From assembly GCF_001425025.1 (NCBI RefSeq), contig NZ_LMDE01000002.1, forward strand, positions 1 through 60,054: DNA of 60,054 nucleotides. The letters run 5' to 3'. The position numbers and the translations under genes are program-made. This stretch comes from Nocardioides sp. Root122. Its GTDB lineage: Bacteria > Actinomycetota > Actinomycetes > Propionibacteriales > Nocardioidaceae. This document shows, one piece after another, positions 16,807 through 24,336 of this stretch; the stretch's first letter is position 1, and every line of letters starts with the position of its first letter. The notes beneath the pieces were generated by a model that searched no databases, was not told the DNA's origin, and saw only the letters and a program-made list of their open reading frames with translations.

Positions 16807-18972
16807 TCAGATGAGGAACAGCGTGATCGTGGAGCCCTTCGGCACCTGCTCGCCCTGGTCGGGGTCGGAGCTGAAGACGAAGCCGAGGCCGAGGTAGTTG
16901 TCGGCCTCCTCGGTGCGCACCTCGAAGCCGAGACCCTGGAGCAGCTCGGTGGCGGCCTCGGCGCCCATCGCCCGCACCCGGGGGACCTCCACGAGCTCGG
17001 GGCCCTGGGAGACGACGAAGGAGACGGTGTCGCCTCGGAAGAGGGTGCCGGTCGTGGGGTCCTGCGAGATCACGTCGCCCTCGGGCACCGTGTCGCTGTA
17101 CTCCTCGCCGGTGACGCTGACCTCGAGCTGGCGCTTCTCCAGAGCCGCCTTGGCGGCGTCGAAGGACTTGCCCGTCCAGTCCTTGACGGTGATGGGCTTG
17201 CGGCCCTTGCTGAGCACGAGGTCGACGGCGGCGCCGGGCTTCACCGTGGTGCCGGCCTTGGGCGAGGTGCGGATGACCTGCCCCTCAGGGACGGTCTCGC
17301 TCCACCGTCCGACGCTCTTGCCGAACACCAGGTTGGTCGCGGCCAGCGCGTCCTGGGCCTGGTCCTCGGTCTGCCCCTCGAGCGGCGGCACGTCGTAGCG
17401 CTCGGGGCCGAGCGAGAGCGTCAGGGTCACGGTGCCGCCGTCGAGCACCTTGCCGCCGGGCTCGGGATCGGTGGCGATGACCAGGCCTGCAGCGACGTTC
17501 TCCGAGTACGCCGGGTCGCCGGCCTCCGCGTCGAGACCGGCTCGCTCGAGCAGCGCCCCGGCAGCGGACTCGTCGAGGCCGAGCACAGCAGGGGTGGTGG
17601 TGTAGCGGGCCCAGCCGAACCAGTACGCGCCGACGCCGACTCCAGCGACGAGCAGGAGGGCCAGCAGCAGCACGACCGGTCCCTTGACGGAGCGCCGCCT
17701 GGCCGTGGTGGTGACCGGTGCGACCTTGCTCGGTGCGCGCGGAGGCTTGCGGGTCGGCGCTGGCGTGCGGGCGGTGGTGCCGTCGGGTCCGCGGACGGGC
17801 ATGGCCGTGGTGACCGGCGCCTCGTCGACCACGGGGGTGACGGGTGCCGCTGCCGCGGGATGGCGCTCCAGGGCGGTGGTCCGGTCGGGGCTGCCGTCGT
17901 CGACGAGGCCGGACTCCTTCGGGTCGACCTCGGTGAGCAGCGCCAGGGCCGCGGCGTCGAAGGGCTGGGGCATGGTGTGGTCGACGCCCTCGTCGGCACC
18001 GTCACTGACGTCCGGTGCGCGGCGGGGCATCAGGTCGGCGGCCAGCTCCGGGTCGGACTCGAGGCCCTCCCGCAACGCCTGCGCGACCCGGTGCACGTGG
18101 TGCAGCAGGACCGACGCGTCCGCCGGTCGCTGGCTGCGGTCACGCGAGGTGGACCGGGCGACCAGCGCGTCGACGTAGTCGGGGATGCGGGGCTCGGCGA
18201 GCGAGGGGAGGGGCACGTCGTGGTGGACGTGGCGGTAGGCGACCTGGATCGGCGACTCGCCCTCGTGCGGTTTGCGACCGGTGAGCAGCTCGTAGAGCAC
18301 GACGCCGACCGCGTAGACGTCGGCGCGGGCGTCGGCCCGGCCGTCGACGACGAGCTCGGGCGCGAGGTAGGAGACCGTACCGATCAGCACGCCTCCGGTG
18401 GCGGTGTGCTGCGTGTCCGCGCTGACCGCCTTCGCGAGGCCGAAGTCGGCGACCTTCACCTGGCCGCCGTGCGCCTCGTCGGCGATGAGCACGTTCTCGG
18501 GCTTCACGTCGCGGTGGACGAGCCCCGCGCGGTGGGCCGCGGCGAGCGCGGAGACCACCGGCTCGAGCAGCGCGAGGGCCCGGGCCGGAGTCATCGGCGA
18601 CTCCTTGCGGATCACGTCGCGCAGCGTGTGGCCGGGGACGTACTCCATCACGAGGAAGACCGTGTCGGTGCCGTCGGAGGTGTCGTCGCCCTGGTCGTAG
18701 ACCCCGACGACGTGCGGGTGGTTGAGCCGGGCCGCGGCGCGCGCCTCGCGGACGAAGCGGGCGGCGAAGTCCTCGTCGTCCCCGAGGCCGGGGTGCATCA
18801 CCTTGACCGCGACGGTGCGGTCCAACCGGGTGTCGGTGGCCTCGTAGACACTGGCCATGCCGCCGCGCGCCACGCGTGGGCCGATGCGGTAGCGACGGTC
18901 CAGGAGCCGTCCGACCAAGGGGTCGCCGGCTGCACCGGGCGCCGCTGCGCGGGCGTGCTCGGGTGGCTCCAC
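16807..18972 (-). CDS. pknL: PASTA-domain Ser/Thr protein kinase (PknL/PknB-like)
   Basis: This 721-residue membrane kinase senses cell-wall muropeptides in related bacteria. The N-terminal kinase domain (about 25-290) has the glycine loop VARGGMASVYEA, AVKVMHPGL with the ATP-binding Lys, the catalytic loop HRDVKPENVLI, DFGLAKA, and SYLAPE in the activation segment. A Pro/Thr/Ala-rich juxtamembrane region leads to one helix (VVLLLALLLVAGVGVGAYW, about 427-450), then four PASTA repeats. The GTG at 18972 follows GGAGG by 6 nt. It is named PknL because an Rv2175c homologue, aroG, polyprenyl synthase and metF are neighbours, as around M. tuberculosis pknL. Targets here are unknown. Confidence 0.93.
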   Translation of the reverse strand: MEPPEHARAAAPGAAGDPLVGRLLDRRYRIGPRVARGGMASVYEATDTRLDRTVAVKVMHPGLGDDEDFAARFVREARAAARLNHPHVVGVYDQGDDTSDGTDTVFLVMEYVPGHTLRDVIRKESPMTPARALALLEPVVSALAAAHRAGLVHRDVKPENVLIADEAHGGQVKVADFGLAKAVSADTQHTATGGVLIGTVSYLAPELVVDGRADARADVYAVGVVLYELLTGRKPHEGESPIQVAYRHVHHDVPLPSLAEPRIPDYVDALVARSTSRDRSQRPADASVLLHHVHRVAQALREGLESDPELAADLMPRRAPDVSDGADEGVDHTMPQPFDAAALALLTEVDPKESGLVDDGSPDRTTALERHPAAAAPVTPVVDEAPVTTAMPVRGPDGTTARTPAPTRKPPRAPSKVAPVTTTARRRSVKGPVVLLLALLLVAGVGVGAYWFGWARYTTTPAVLGLDESAAGALLERAGLDAEAGDPAYSENVAAGLVIATDPEPGGKVLDGGTVTLTLSLGPERYDVPPLEGQTEDQAQDALAATNLVFGKSVGRWSETVPEGQVIRTSPKAGTTVKPGAAVDLVLSKGRKPITVKDWTGKSFDAAKAALEKRQLEVSVTGEEYSDTVPEGDVISQDPTTGTLFRGDTVSFVVSQGPELVEVPRVRAMGAEAATELLQGLGFEVRTEEADNYLGLGFVFSSDPDQGEQVPKGSTITLFLI

Positions 18973-19088
18973 AGTCGACCTCCAACGCCGGACGGGGAAG
19001 GACCCGGCGCGACCATCGTACGGAAACAGCCCGGCAGGCTGCTCCCTGTCACCGCTCCGGCGTGGCGTCCGGACGCGCCGGACCTCCC

Positions 19089-19889
19089 TCAGCAGGCGTC
19101 GGCGTACGTGCTCAGCTCGAGCTGCGGCGCCTTGATCGAGCGCTCGTTGGGCGCGCGCATCGTCCAGTAGCGCATCCAGTCCATCTGCATCCGGGCCGGG
19201 TGCATCTTCTTGCCACCCTGGGCGCGCAGCTCGAACTTCAGCTGGCGGCGCACCGGGTCGAGGGCCGCGTCGCGACGCTCGGTGCGCACGACGTGGGCGT
19301 CGACGAACCACGAGATGTGGTCCTCGGCGACCTCGACGGCGTAGGTGTGCCAGCGCTCGTTCTTCAGGTGGCGGTCCTTGAAGCCACGGAAGGAGTTGTT
19401 CGGCAGCGTGTGCACGTAGGACTTCACGGTGTTCCTGCCGAGCGTGAAGTTCTCCAGGGCGATGTCGCGACCGCCGCAGTGCTGGTCGCGGTCGCCGGCG
19501 GGCACGAGCTCGGTGACCACCTTGTAGTTGCTGCCGCCCGGGGTGGTGCCCGTGCGGCGGGCGCGCGCCCGGATCTCCCAGCGGCCATAGGTGTGACCGG
19601 GCAGGTCGAGCTTGGCCGAGACGCTGCCCCGTCGCGTCGTCATCAGGGTGAGCATGCCGTTCTGAGTCCGCACCACGCCGCGGCCCGCCGTCTTCCAGTA
19701 CGCCGGCTTGGCGCCGACGAACTCTTGGCGGAACACGCCGTACTGGTACCAGCCGTAGGTGTTGCCGGCATGGATCGGGCCGGGCGCACCGTGCACGTGG
19801 TCGGCCGCGGCGGGGGAGGCCACCGGCGAGAGCGTCAGGGCCAGGAGCCCCACGAGCGCAGCGGCGAGGGCGGATCGGAGGGAACGCAT
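19089..19889 (-). CDS. secreted GH16-like (concanavalin-fold) protein with degenerate catalytic motif
   Basis: This 266-residue protein has a clear signal peptide: basic MRSLR, a hydrophobic core LAAALVGLLALTL, then an AAA-D cleavage region near residue 30. The mature part resembles laminarinase-like glycoside hydrolase 16 proteins (GHTYGRWEIRARARR, and WHTYAVEVAEDHISWFVDAHVV, given here in parts). The family's catalytic E-x-D-x-(x)-E cluster is not intact: the matching stretch reads GGRDIALEN, keeping only one aligned Glu. It may bind rather than cut glycan. The start is ATG with TACGGT 6 nt upstream. Confidence 0.7.
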   Translation of the reverse strand: MRSLRSALAAALVGLLALTLSPVASPAAADHVHGAPGPIHAGNTYGWYQYGVFRQEFVGAKPAYWKTAGRGVVRTQNGMLTLMTTRRGSVSAKLDLPGHTYGRWEIRARARRTGTTPGGSNYKVVTELVPAGDRDQHCGGRDIALENFTLGRNTVKSYVHTLPNNSFRGFKDRHLKNERWHTYAVEVAEDHISWFVDAHVVRTERRDAALDPVRRQLKFELRAQGGKKMHPARMQMDWMRYWTMRAPNERSIKAPQLELSTYADAC

Positions 19890-19895
19890 CCGGAC

Positions 19896-19901
19896 ACCGT
19901 A
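19896..19901 (-). promoter_or_regulatory. leaderless-type -10 element (TACGGT)
   Basis: On the minus strand TACGGT ends 6 nt before the ATG at 19889 of the GH16-like gene. Confidence 0.5.
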
Positions 19902-19950
19902 CGAACGCGCCCGTCCGCCGACAAGTCCGCGCCGCCCGCCCGGGCGCGCG

Positions 19951-20712
19951 TCAGGCCGGCGGCCGGCCGTCCTCGAGCCGTCGCTTGATCGCCTCCACGT
20001 TGCCGACGTAGTCCCGGGTCTCGTCGTAGAGGCCGTGCCGGCGGACCGCGCCAAGGCCTTGGTAGTAGGCGCCGATCGTGTGCGCACGACGGTCGGTGTG
20101 GGACGCCAGGACCCGGAGCAGGAGCACCCCCGCCGCGGCGTTGTCCCCGAGCGTGCGCAGGTCGAGCGGGCGTCCGGCGTAGTGCTCCATCCACCGCCCG
20201 GTCGAGGGCAGCACCTGCATCGCTCCGATGGCACGGGCATCCGACACGACGCCCATCTGCCAGCCCGACTCCTGCCAGGCGACCGCCAGCGCCAGCTGCG
20301 GGTCGACGCCGTGGTTGCGGGCGGCTCCGGCGATCACCCGGCGCACCTTCTCCCGGTCGCCGTCGGGGTGCTGCCACATCGTCGTGCGACCACCGCCCCG
20401 CGCACCCTTCGCCACGACGGGGACCACGATGCGCTGCCCGACCCGCAGGTGCCCGTCGCGACCGAGGTGGTTGTGGGCGATCAGCTCGGCCGTCCACGCG
20501 TGGAACCTCGTCGCGAGCCCCGACGCGGTGTCGCCCGGCTGCACGACGTACGGCACCGCGCGGCGGCCGTCGGGCAGCTGCTCGTGGTCGGCATGGGCGG
20601 GTGCCGCGACCAGCGTCGCGGTGGCCAGGCCGAGGGCGAGCCCGGCAACGGCGCGGGGGAGCCGTGCGGCTCCTCGGGGTCTGGCTGGTCGGGGTCGGGT
20701 CTCGCGGGGCAT
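19951..20712 (-). CDS. secreted LysM / SLT lytic transglycosylase
   Basis: This 253-residue exported peptidoglycan-active protein has a long basic signal peptide ending around AHA-DHE (residues 39-43) and one LysM domain (about 54-99, VVQPGDTASGLATRF to GQRIVVPVV). A soluble lytic transglycosylase domain follows, with the catalytic Glu in AVAWQESGWQ (Glu148), the family block AIGAMQVLPSTG and a final tyrosine-rich helix (GAYYQGLGAV). It would bind and cleave peptidoglycan glycan strands. The ATG is preceded by GAGGAG. A hairpin-forming inverted repeat lies 27-49 nt upstream. It neighbours the PASTA kinase, consistent with cell-wall remodelling. Confidence 0.9.
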   Translation of the reverse strand: MPRETRPRPARPRGAARLPRAVAGLALGLATATLVAAPAHADHEQLPDGRRAVPYVVQPGDTASGLATRFHAWTAELIAHNHLGRDGHLRVGQRIVVPVVAKGARGGGRTTMWQHPDGDREKVRRVIAGAARNHGVDPQLALAVAWQESGWQMGVVSDARAIGAMQVLPSTGRWMEHYAGRPLDLRTLGDNAAAGVLLLRVLASHTDRRAHTIGAYYQGLGAVRRHGLYDETRDYVGNVEAIKRRLEDGRPPA

Positions 20713-20738
20713 GGCTGCTCCTCGTCCCGTCCGCTGCG

Positions 20739-20761
20739 CCTACGGGGCCGAGGCCCGTAGG
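20739..20761. repeat. 8-bp inverted repeat in the transglycosylase leader
   Basis: CCTACGGG (20739-20746) and CCCGTAGG (20754-20761) are perfect inverted repeats around a 7-nt loop. They lie between the LysM transglycosylase start and the divergent Rv2175c-like gene. This could be a leader-RNA hairpin or an operator. Confidence 0.5.
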
Positions 20762-20859
20762 GGGGAAGCGCGCGAACGAGCACTCGACGTTAGCGACCGG
20801 GCCAGCCGGACGCGAGGCGCCGGATGGGTCGGGCGTGTCGCGCGTGACAGACTCCGCCC

Positions 20860-21231
20860 ATGAGTGACGCCCCCCTCGCCGACCGTGACCTGGCCGCCCT
20901 CGTGCCCGAGTGGCTCGAGTGGGGCGAGGTGGCCCAGCTGCTCGGTGTGACCCCCGCCAAGGTGCGCTCGATGGTCAAGGACCACGAGCTCGCGCAGGCC
21001 GTGCCCGTCCCCGGCGCGGGCCCCCGGGTGCCGGCCGCCTTCATCCAGGACGGCCAGGTCGTCAAGGGTCTCCCCGGCCTGCTGACCCTGCTGCACGACC
21101 ACAGGTTCGACGACCGCGAGTGCATCGCCTGGCTCTTCACCGACGACGACCTCCCGGGCCGCCCGATCGACGCGCTGCGGGAGAACCGCGGCAGCGAGGT
21201 CAAGCGCCGCGCGCAGGTGCTGGAGTACTGA
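20860..21231 (+). CDS. Rv2175c-like winged-helix DNA-binding protein
   Basis: This 123-residue protein is predicted to bind DNA through a helix-turn-helix (WGEVAQLLGVTPAKVRSMVK, about residues 23-42). A C-terminal domain with GLPGLLTLLHDHRFDDRE and WLFTDDDLPG is typical of M. tuberculosis Rv2175c. Rv2175c is encoded beside pknL and is a reported PknL phosphorylation substrate. Conserved context therefore suggests a kinase-regulated DNA-binding protein here, which is inference. A weak CAGACT hexamer ends 6 nt before the ATG. The stop overlaps the start of the RNase gene by one base, so the genes are co-translated. Confidence 0.88.
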   Translation: MSDAPLADRDLAALVPEWLEWGEVAQLLGVTPAKVRSMVKDHELAQAVPVPGAGPRVPAAFIQDGQVVKGLPGLLTLLHDHRFDDRECIAWLFTDDDLPGRPIDALRENRGSEVKRRAQVLEY

Positions 21232-21770
21232 TGGCGGCGCCGGTGACGGGCCGCCAGCGCTTCCAGTGGGGCCTGCTCCTCCTGGTCGCGGTGATCCTCC
21301 TCGCCTGGCTGTTCGTCGACGACACCGGCCAGGACGCCCCGAGCGGCTCGTCCTCGTCCCCCTCGTCATCCCCCTGGTCGTCCCCCTCGTCGTCCCCCTC
21401 GTCGTCCCCGAGCGAGGGGCTGACGACCCCCGACTCCTCCACGGGCCCGACCGACGACACGGGCGGTGACGGTGGCACCGACCCCGAGAGCGGCCTGCCG
21501 ATCGTCCAGCTGGCCGACCTCCCGCCGGAGGCTGCCGAGACGCTCGACCTGATCGACGCCGGCGGGCCGTTCCCGGAGGACCGCGACGGCGTCACCTTCG
21601 AGAACCGCGAGGACCTCTTGCCCGACCACCCCGTGGGCTACTACAAGGAGTACACGGTCCCCACTCCCGGCTCCGACGACCGCGGCGCTCGGCGCATCGT
21701 GGTCGGAGAGGACGGGGAGCTCTACTACACGGGCGACCACTACAGCTCCTTCTCACGCATAGCGAGGTAG
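21231..21770 (+). CDS. membrane-anchored or secreted guanyl-specific RNase (RNase Sa/barnase family)
   Basis: This is a 179-residue protein. A transmembrane or signal-anchor helix (WGLLLLVAVILLAWLFV, about 13-29) is followed by a Ser/Pro-rich linker and then a microbial ribonuclease domain. The domain keeps the family order: GVTFENRED, GYYKEYTV with the general-base Glu (Glu140), GARRIVV (Arg154/155) and YYTGDHYSSF with the general-acid His (His170). This closely matches the Streptomyces RNase Sa layout. No obvious signal-peptidase site follows the helix, so it may stay anchored outside. It starts on the last base of the upstream stop codon and is followed after 5 nt by a barstar gene. Confidence 0.9.
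   Translation: MAAPVTGRQRFQWGLLLLVAVILLAWLFVDDTGQDAPSGSSSSPSSSPWSSPSSSPSSSPSEGLTTPDSSTGPTDDTGGDGGTDPESGLPIVQLADLPPEAAETLDLIDAGGPFPEDRDGVTFENREDLLPDHPVGYYKEYTVPTPGSDDRGARRIVVGEDGELYYTGDHYSSFSRIAR
21351..21410 (+). repeat. TCGTCCCC-type microsatellite in the RNase linker
   Basis: Near-perfect repeats of a 9-nt unit (TCGTCCCCC and TCGTCCCCG variants) encode the Ser-Ser-Pro linker between membrane anchor and RNase domain. The repeat could vary in length between strains without changing frame. Confidence 0.6.
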
Positions 21771-21775
21771 CCGAC

Positions 21776-22210
21776 ATGAGCGGACTGGCAGCGGTGCTGG
21801 CGGGCCACGAGCCCCCCGGCATCCACCTCTGGCACGGCGCGTTCGCCGTGGGCGACGTACGCCACACGGTGGAGCACGCCGGCTGGGCCTTCGGCCACGT
21901 CGACGGCTGGACGACGGCCGACACCAAGGCCGGCTTCCTCGCAGCAGTGGGCGAGACCCTCGACTTCCCCGACCACTACGGCCAGAACTTCGACGCCCTC
22001 GCCGACTGCCTCCACGACGTGGGCACCGGCGTCGCCGGGGTGGTGCTGCTGTGGGACGGTTGGGCGACCCTCGCCCGCGCGGACGAACGTGCCTTCAGCA
22101 TCGCGCTCAGCGTCCTCGGGTCCCGCGTCAACGCCGACCGCGGCGTGCCCTTCGCCGTCCTCCTCCGCGGCGACGGCCCGCCCGTGCCGGGGATCACCAG
22201 TCTGGACTAG
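21776..22210 (+). CDS. barstar-family ribonuclease inhibitor
   Basis: This 144-residue cytoplasmic protein carries the barstar signature: FGHVDGW, an acidic/aromatic helix FPDHYGQNFDALADCLHDV (about residues 63-81) that inserts into the RNase active site in known pairs, and a final strand with VPFAVLLRG. It is encoded 5 nt downstream of the RNase. The pair matches the secreted-RNase/intracellular-inhibitor arrangement of barnase and barstar, in which the inhibitor protects the producer. It is convergent with the polyprenyl synthase gene, leaving 71 nt without recognisable features. Confidence 0.9.
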   Translation: MSGLAAVLAGHEPPGIHLWHGAFAVGDVRHTVEHAGWAFGHVDGWTTADTKAGFLAAVGETLDFPDHYGQNFDALADCLHDVGTGVAGVVLLWDGWATLARADERAFSIALSVLGSRVNADRGVPFAVLLRGDGPPVPGITSLD

Positions 22211-22281
22211 GAGAGCACCAGTCCGCAGCGCACGGATCGCCCCAGCCTCCTCAACCCACGCGCGAGCGGAGCGAGCGCCAA

Positions 22282-23346
22282 CTACACCGTTCTCTGCGTC
22301 GCTGCAGCGGCGAGCTCGGTGAGGACGGTGCGGGCGTCGGGGTCGACGTCGGCGGCGTGGAGGGCCTCGACGGCGCGGTCGGCGAGGTGGCCGATGACCT
22401 CCTCGACCTGGGCGCGCGCGCCGGAGTCGTCGATGATGCCGCGCAGCTCGTCGACGTCGGCGGCCGTGAGCGGCGTGCCGAGGGCGTCGTCGAGGCGCTT
22501 GGCCTGCGCCGGGGGAGCGGCGTCGAGCGCGAGGGCCACGAGCACGGTGCGCTTGCCCTCCACCAGGTCGTCGCCGGCGGGCTTGCCGGTCTCCGCGGGG
22601 TCGCCGAAGACGCCGAGCAGGTCGTCGCGCAGCTGGAAGGCCTCGCCGAGCGGCAGGCCGAAGCGGGTGAGCTGCTCGAGCTGTACGCCGGTGGCGCCCG
22701 CGAGGCCCGCACCGATGTGGAGCGGGCGCTCGATGGAGTACTTCGCCGACTTGTAGCGCAGGACGGTCATCGCGGTGTCGACGTCGGCCCGGCCCCGGGC
22801 CTGAACGGACACGTCGAGGAACTGCCCGGCGATGACCTCGTTGCGGCACAGCTCGAAGAGCCGGAGCCCTGACGCGACCTCGTCGGGGCCGAACCCGCTG
22901 TGGCGCAGCATGTCGCCGGCCCAGCCGAGCTGGAGGTCGCCGAGCAGGATCGCGGCGGCGGCGCCGTACTGGGCCGCGTCGCCCCGCCAGCCGGCCTCCC
23001 GGTGCTCGGCCTCGAAGGCGCGGTGGGTGGCCGGGCGTCCGCGACGGGTGTCGGAGGCGTCCATGTAGTCGTCGTGCACCAGGGCGCTGGCGTGCAGCAT
23101 CTCCAGGGACGCGCAGGCGCGCGCCAGCGCGGCGGCGTCCTCGACGTCCGGCCGGATGGCGCGGTAGCCCCAGTGGCAGAAGGCGGCCCGGAAGCGCTTG
23201 CCGCCGCGGACCGCCGTACGCGCTTCGGTGATCAGGCGGGCGGCGTCGGGGCCGAGCACGGCCAGCTCGGCCGCGCGGTCATCGAGGAACGCGTCCAGCA
23301 CCTCCTGGACCTCGTCGCGGAAGGCTGCGGGGTCCCAGGTCGTCAC
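22282..23346 (-). CDS. polyprenyl (geranylgeranyl/farnesyl-type) diphosphate synthase
   Basis: This is a 354-residue trans-prenyltransferase that chains isopentenyl units. It has GGKRFRAAF (IPP binding, about 48-56), the first aspartate-rich motif DDYMD (92-96), KSAKYSIERP, and the second motif DDLLGVFGD (241-249). It corresponds in position to M. tuberculosis idsA2 (Rv2173). The product chain length is not readable with confidence. The GTG at 23346 is supported by TAGGCT ending 6 nt upstream. It is divergent from metF with a 63-nt gap, and a CrtI-like oxidoreductase lies 1.6 kb away. Confidence 0.92.
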   Translation of the reverse strand: MTTWDPAAFRDEVQEVLDAFLDDRAAELAVLGPDAARLITEARTAVRGGKRFRAAFCHWGYRAIRPDVEDAAALARACASLEMLHASALVHDDYMDASDTRRGRPATHRAFEAEHREAGWRGDAAQYGAAAAILLGDLQLGWAGDMLRHSGFGPDEVASGLRLFELCRNEVIAGQFLDVSVQARGRADVDTAMTVLRYKSAKYSIERPLHIGAGLAGATGVQLEQLTRFGLPLGEAFQLRDDLLGVFGDPAETGKPAGDDLVEGKRTVLVALALDAAPPAQAKRLDDALGTPLTAADVDELRGIIDDSGARAQVEEVIGHLADRAVEALHAADVDPDARTVLTELAAAATQRTV

Positions 23347-23352
23347 CTATTC

Positions 23353-23358
23353 AGCCTA
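23353..23358 (-). promoter_or_regulatory. leaderless-type -10 element (TAGGCT), polyprenyl synthase side
   Basis: On the minus strand TAGGCT ends 6 nt before the GTG at 23346. The same hexamer serves the divergent metF gene at 23397-23402. Confidence 0.55.
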
Positions 23359-23396
23359 AACATGGGACGGCACACCCCGGACGCCGCATCCCTCCG

Positions 23397-23402
23397 TAGG
23401 CT
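23397..23402 (+). promoter_or_regulatory. leaderless-type -10 element (TAGGCT), metF side
   Basis: TAGGCT ends 7 nt before the metF ATG at 23410. The absence of a leader rules out a 5' riboswitch for metF. Confidence 0.55.
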
Positions 23403-23409
23403 GTTGCGT

Positions 23410-24300
23410 ATGACGCACGCACGGGGACTGAGCATGCGCGAGCTGCTCGCGCGCGGAGACCGATCCTTCTCCTTCGAGTTCTTCCCGCCCAAGGACGAGG
23501 CGGGGGAGCAGCAGCTCTGGCAGGCGATCACCGAGCTGGAGCCCTACGACCCGACCTTCGTGTCGGTCACCTACGGCGCCGGTGGCACCACGCGGGACCG
23601 CACCGTGGCGATCACGGCGCGCATCGCCCGCGAGACCGGCATGCTGCCGGTCGCCCACCTGACCTGCGTGGGGCACACGACCGGCGAGATCGAGGCCATC
23701 CTCGACGACCTGGACGCCGCGGGGGTCCGGCACATCATGGCGCTGCGCGGCGACCCGCCGAGCGGTCCCGGCACGCCCTGGACGCCCACCGACGGCGGCC
23801 TGACCTACGCCAGCGAGCTGGTGGCGCTGATCCGGCGGCGTCCCGACATGCGCATCGGCGTCGCGGCCTTCCCCGAGGGCCACGTGGACGCGGCCGACCT
23901 CGACCAGGACGCCCGCGTGCTCAAGGCGAAGTACGACGCGGGGGCCGAGTTCGCGGTGACCGACATGGTCCTGCGGGCCTCCGACTACATCGCGCTCCTC
24001 GAGCGGGCCGAGGCTGTCGGCGCCGACCTGCCGATCATCCCCGGCATCATGCCGATCCTGAACCTCCGCTCGATGGAGCGCATGGTCGAGTTCTCGCGCC
24101 GCCAGCTGCCGCAGGAGGTCCGCGACCGTCTCACCCCGTACGCCGAGGACCCGCAGGCGCTGCGGTCGGAGGGGATCGCCATCGCGACCGAGCTGTGCGA
24201 GGCGCTGCTCGACGCCGGGGCCCCGGGCCTGCACTTCTACACGCTCAACCGGTCGAAGGCGACCCGCGAGATCTTCGACAACCTGCGCATCACCGTCTGA
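23410..24300 (+). CDS. metF: methylenetetrahydrofolate reductase
   Basis: This flavoenzyme reduces 5,10-methylene-THF to 5-methyl-THF for methionine synthesis. The 296 residues fit the bacterial FAD-only family. Motifs include SFEFFPPKDEAGE with the conserved catalytic-site Glu, FVSVTYGAGG, AHLTCVGHT, MALRGDPP, AAFPEGH, QDARVLKAKYDAGAEFAVTD (split by family) and IIPGIMPI. The ATG at 23410 is preferred because of the -10 element upstream; an ATG eight codons later would also retain the whole domain. The flavin-only length implies NADH use, by family knowledge. It is divergent from the polyprenyl synthase gene, as in M. tuberculosis. Confidence 0.94.
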   Translation: MTHARGLSMRELLARGDRSFSFEFFPPKDEAGEQQLWQAITELEPYDPTFVSVTYGAGGTTRDRTVAITARIARETGMLPVAHLTCVGHTTGEIEAILDDLDAAGVRHIMALRGDPPSGPGTPWTPTDGGLTYASELVALIRRRPDMRIGVAAFPEGHVDAADLDQDARVLKAKYDAGAEFAVTDMVLRASDYIALLERAEAVGADLPIIPGIMPILNLRSMERMVEFSRRQLPQEVRDRLTPYAEDPQALRSEGIAIATELCEALLDAGAPGLHFYTLNRSKATREIFDNLRITV

Positions 24301-24324
24301 GCGCTCGCACCCTCGCGGGCGCAC

Positions 24325-24330
24325 TACGGT
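24325..24330 (+). promoter_or_regulatory. leaderless-type -10 element (TACGGT)
   Basis: TACGGT ends 6 nt before the ATG at 24337 of the SIMPL-domain gene, within the 36 nt after metF. Confidence 0.5.
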
Positions 24331-24336
24331 GACGAC

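Noticed and set aside
20713..20859. c-di-AMP (ydaO-type) riboswitch before the LysM transglycosylase
   Set aside because: Such riboswitches occur before actinobacterial cell-wall hydrolases, but the leader here is short and contains only one simple hairpin.
22211..22281. REP-like palindrome around GCGAGCGGAGCGAGCG
   Set aside because: The match to a palindrome is imperfect and no second copy is evident nearby.
23347..23409. S-adenosylmethionine riboswitch for metF
   Set aside because: Only 63 nt lie between divergent starts and the metF transcript appears leaderless.
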